Assembly (NCBI GenBank): GCA_025449115.1
Contig: JAHLKC010000294.1
Coordinates: 1 to 18,647 of the forward strand
Length of the DNA: 18,647 bases
From: Chytridium lagenaria
Lineage: Eukaryota > Chytridiomycota > Chytridiomycetes > Chytridiales > Chytridiaceae
Reading direction: 5' to 3'
The notes under the pieces: generated by a model
What the model saw: only the letters and a program-made list of their open reading frames with translations
What the model was told of the DNA's origin: nothing
Database searches by the model: none
In this document: positions 17,644 to 18,647 of the stretch, in pieces
Numbering within the stretch: the stretch's first letter is position 1
Layout: every line of letters begins with the position of its first letter
Program-made: the position numbers and the translations under genes

Positions 17644-18647
17644 ATGTTGCTGAGTACTCATCCCCCTCCAATAGAGCCGTCGCATCTTCATCCTCCCATC
17701 ACCCTCGTCATCATTGGTGCTGGAGAGCGTGGATCTGTGAGCACTTGCTTCATTACATTAAAGCTATCATAAAATACTCATTCCTAATTACCATTATAGA
17801 TCTACGCTGGATTTGCCAACCTCAACCCCCTTCTCGCAAAGGTCGTAGCAGTCTGTGAACCCCGTATCAACAAACGCAACATTATCTCCACAGTCCACAA
17901 CCTCCCCTCGACGGCCATCTTTGACGACTACTCCCATCTCCTCACACTTCCCACCCGCATAGCCGACGCCGTCGTAGTCTGCACTCTAGATGCCCTTCAC
18001 GCGGATATTGTCGTCGCGCTCGCAGAAAAGGGGTATCATATTCTTTGTGAGAAACCCATGGCAACGTCGGCGGTGGATTGTGTGAGAATGGCGAGAGCGG
18101 TTGAAAAGGCTGGTGTTATTTTTGGGGTTTGCCATGTTTTAAGGTATTCGCCGTATTTTAGGGCTGTCAAGCGAGAGATCCGAAAGGGGAGGATTGGTGA
18201 TGTTATCAATATTACTCATGTTGAACCTGTCGGATGGTATCACTATGCTCATTCGTATGGTATGTTAATTGCTACATTTTCACCTTTATCGAACAAACTT
18301 ATTAGCAATCTTCTGACCATAACCCCTAACTCCATATATATAGTTCGCGGAAACTGGGCTAAGGAAGCCGACACCTCTTTTTCCCTCATGACCAAATCCT
18401 GCCACGATATTGACATGCTCCTACACCTGTTCCACCCCCACAAAGCGCTCAAGGTCTCTAGCTTTGGATCCCTCAACCATTTCACCGCCGCTAAAAAACC
18501 TCTCGGTGCCAAATCCTCAACCCGTTGCCTCGACTGCCCCGTTGAACGCTCATGCCCTTACTCTGCCGTCAAAGTCTATCTCGACCCCATTCGCTCAAAA
18601 CATCACATTGGTTGGCCCATCTCCGTCGCAGGTGGTGACGACCTTGC
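17644..18647 (+). CDS. Gfo/Idh/MocA-family oxidoreductase (3' end outside window)
   Basis: NAD(P)-dependent oxidoreductase of the glucose-fructose oxidoreductase/inositol dehydrogenase/MocA family; the substrate cannot be read from the sequence. Exons 17,644-17,736, 17,800-18,259 and 18,344 to the edge; introns of 63 and 84 bp with matching phases, the first with a CTAAT branch site. The N-terminal Rossmann fold shows ITLVIIGAGERGS and VVAVCEPR; ADAVVVCTLDALHADIVVAL is followed by CEKPMA, the EKP motif whose lysine lines the active site in this family. The second domain has VRGNWAKEADTSFSLMTKSC then HDIDMLL. A CLDCPVERSCPYSA stretch gives a C-x2-C-x5-C cluster, seen in some members. About 285 residues are present. 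No frame break or missing motif was found. The ATG at 17,644 fits the usual short lead before the Rossmann strand. Confidence 0.92.

Noticed and set aside
1..18647. tRNA, rRNA or other structured RNA genes
   Set aside because: No cloverleaf with conserved T-arm or rRNA-like core was found on reading either strand; a covariance-model search was not possible.

Overview
The window looks like nuclear DNA from a fungus. Genes carry short GT-AG introns (45-90 bp, several with CTAAC/CTAAT-type branch sites), the recognisable proteins are eukaryotic (a Ras guanine-nucleotide exchange factor, a Ser/Thr-rich cell-surface protein with a GPI-type tail, a Gfo/Idh/MocA oxidoreductase), and the left third is a Helitron-type rolling-circle transposon with the zinc-knuckle/DUF6570/HUH-Rep architecture seen in fungal Helitrons. 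The species cannot be named from the sequence.

Layout. 1 to about 6,000 (minus strand): one Helitron gene, read right to left: CCHC zinc knuckle (about 5,917-5,991), basic N-terminus with a CxxC motif (5,420-4,999), DUF6570-like region (3,428-2,918), linker (2,900-2,475), HUH endonuclease domain (2,472-1,330), a 229-bp intron, then the catalytic Tyr pair and the rest of the Rep region (1,100 to the left edge). The helicase part would lie outside the window. The stretch separating its N-terminal segments (3,700-4,800) is filled by an array of GC-rich 17-bp hairpins (7-bp arms, 3-nt loop) in A/G-rich spacers, with a higher-order repeat of 303 and 264 bp. The same hairpin occurs in the Helitron intron and singly near 9,009 and 9,535.

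6,287-9,419: two divergent, unrecognised multi-exon genes (minus strand from 7,810, plus strand from 8,064), both with frame breaks. 10,079-11,116 (+): three-exon Cys- and Thr/Ser-rich surface protein. 11,902-16,776 (-): a RasGEF of roughly 1,490 residues, with RasGEF_N and CDC25 catalytic domains, in about seven exons. 16,777-17,643: shared promoter region. 17,644 to the right edge (+): Gfo/Idh/MocA oxidoreductase, cut by the window end.

Two observations stand out. First, the hairpins lie in opposite genomic orientations left and right of about 8 kb, but in the same orientation relative to the gene they sit in or beside. Second, almost every frame break in the Helitron, the two unknown genes and the RasGEF can be repaired by one base in a short homopolymer, so apparent pseudogenes here may be consensus errors rather than decay.
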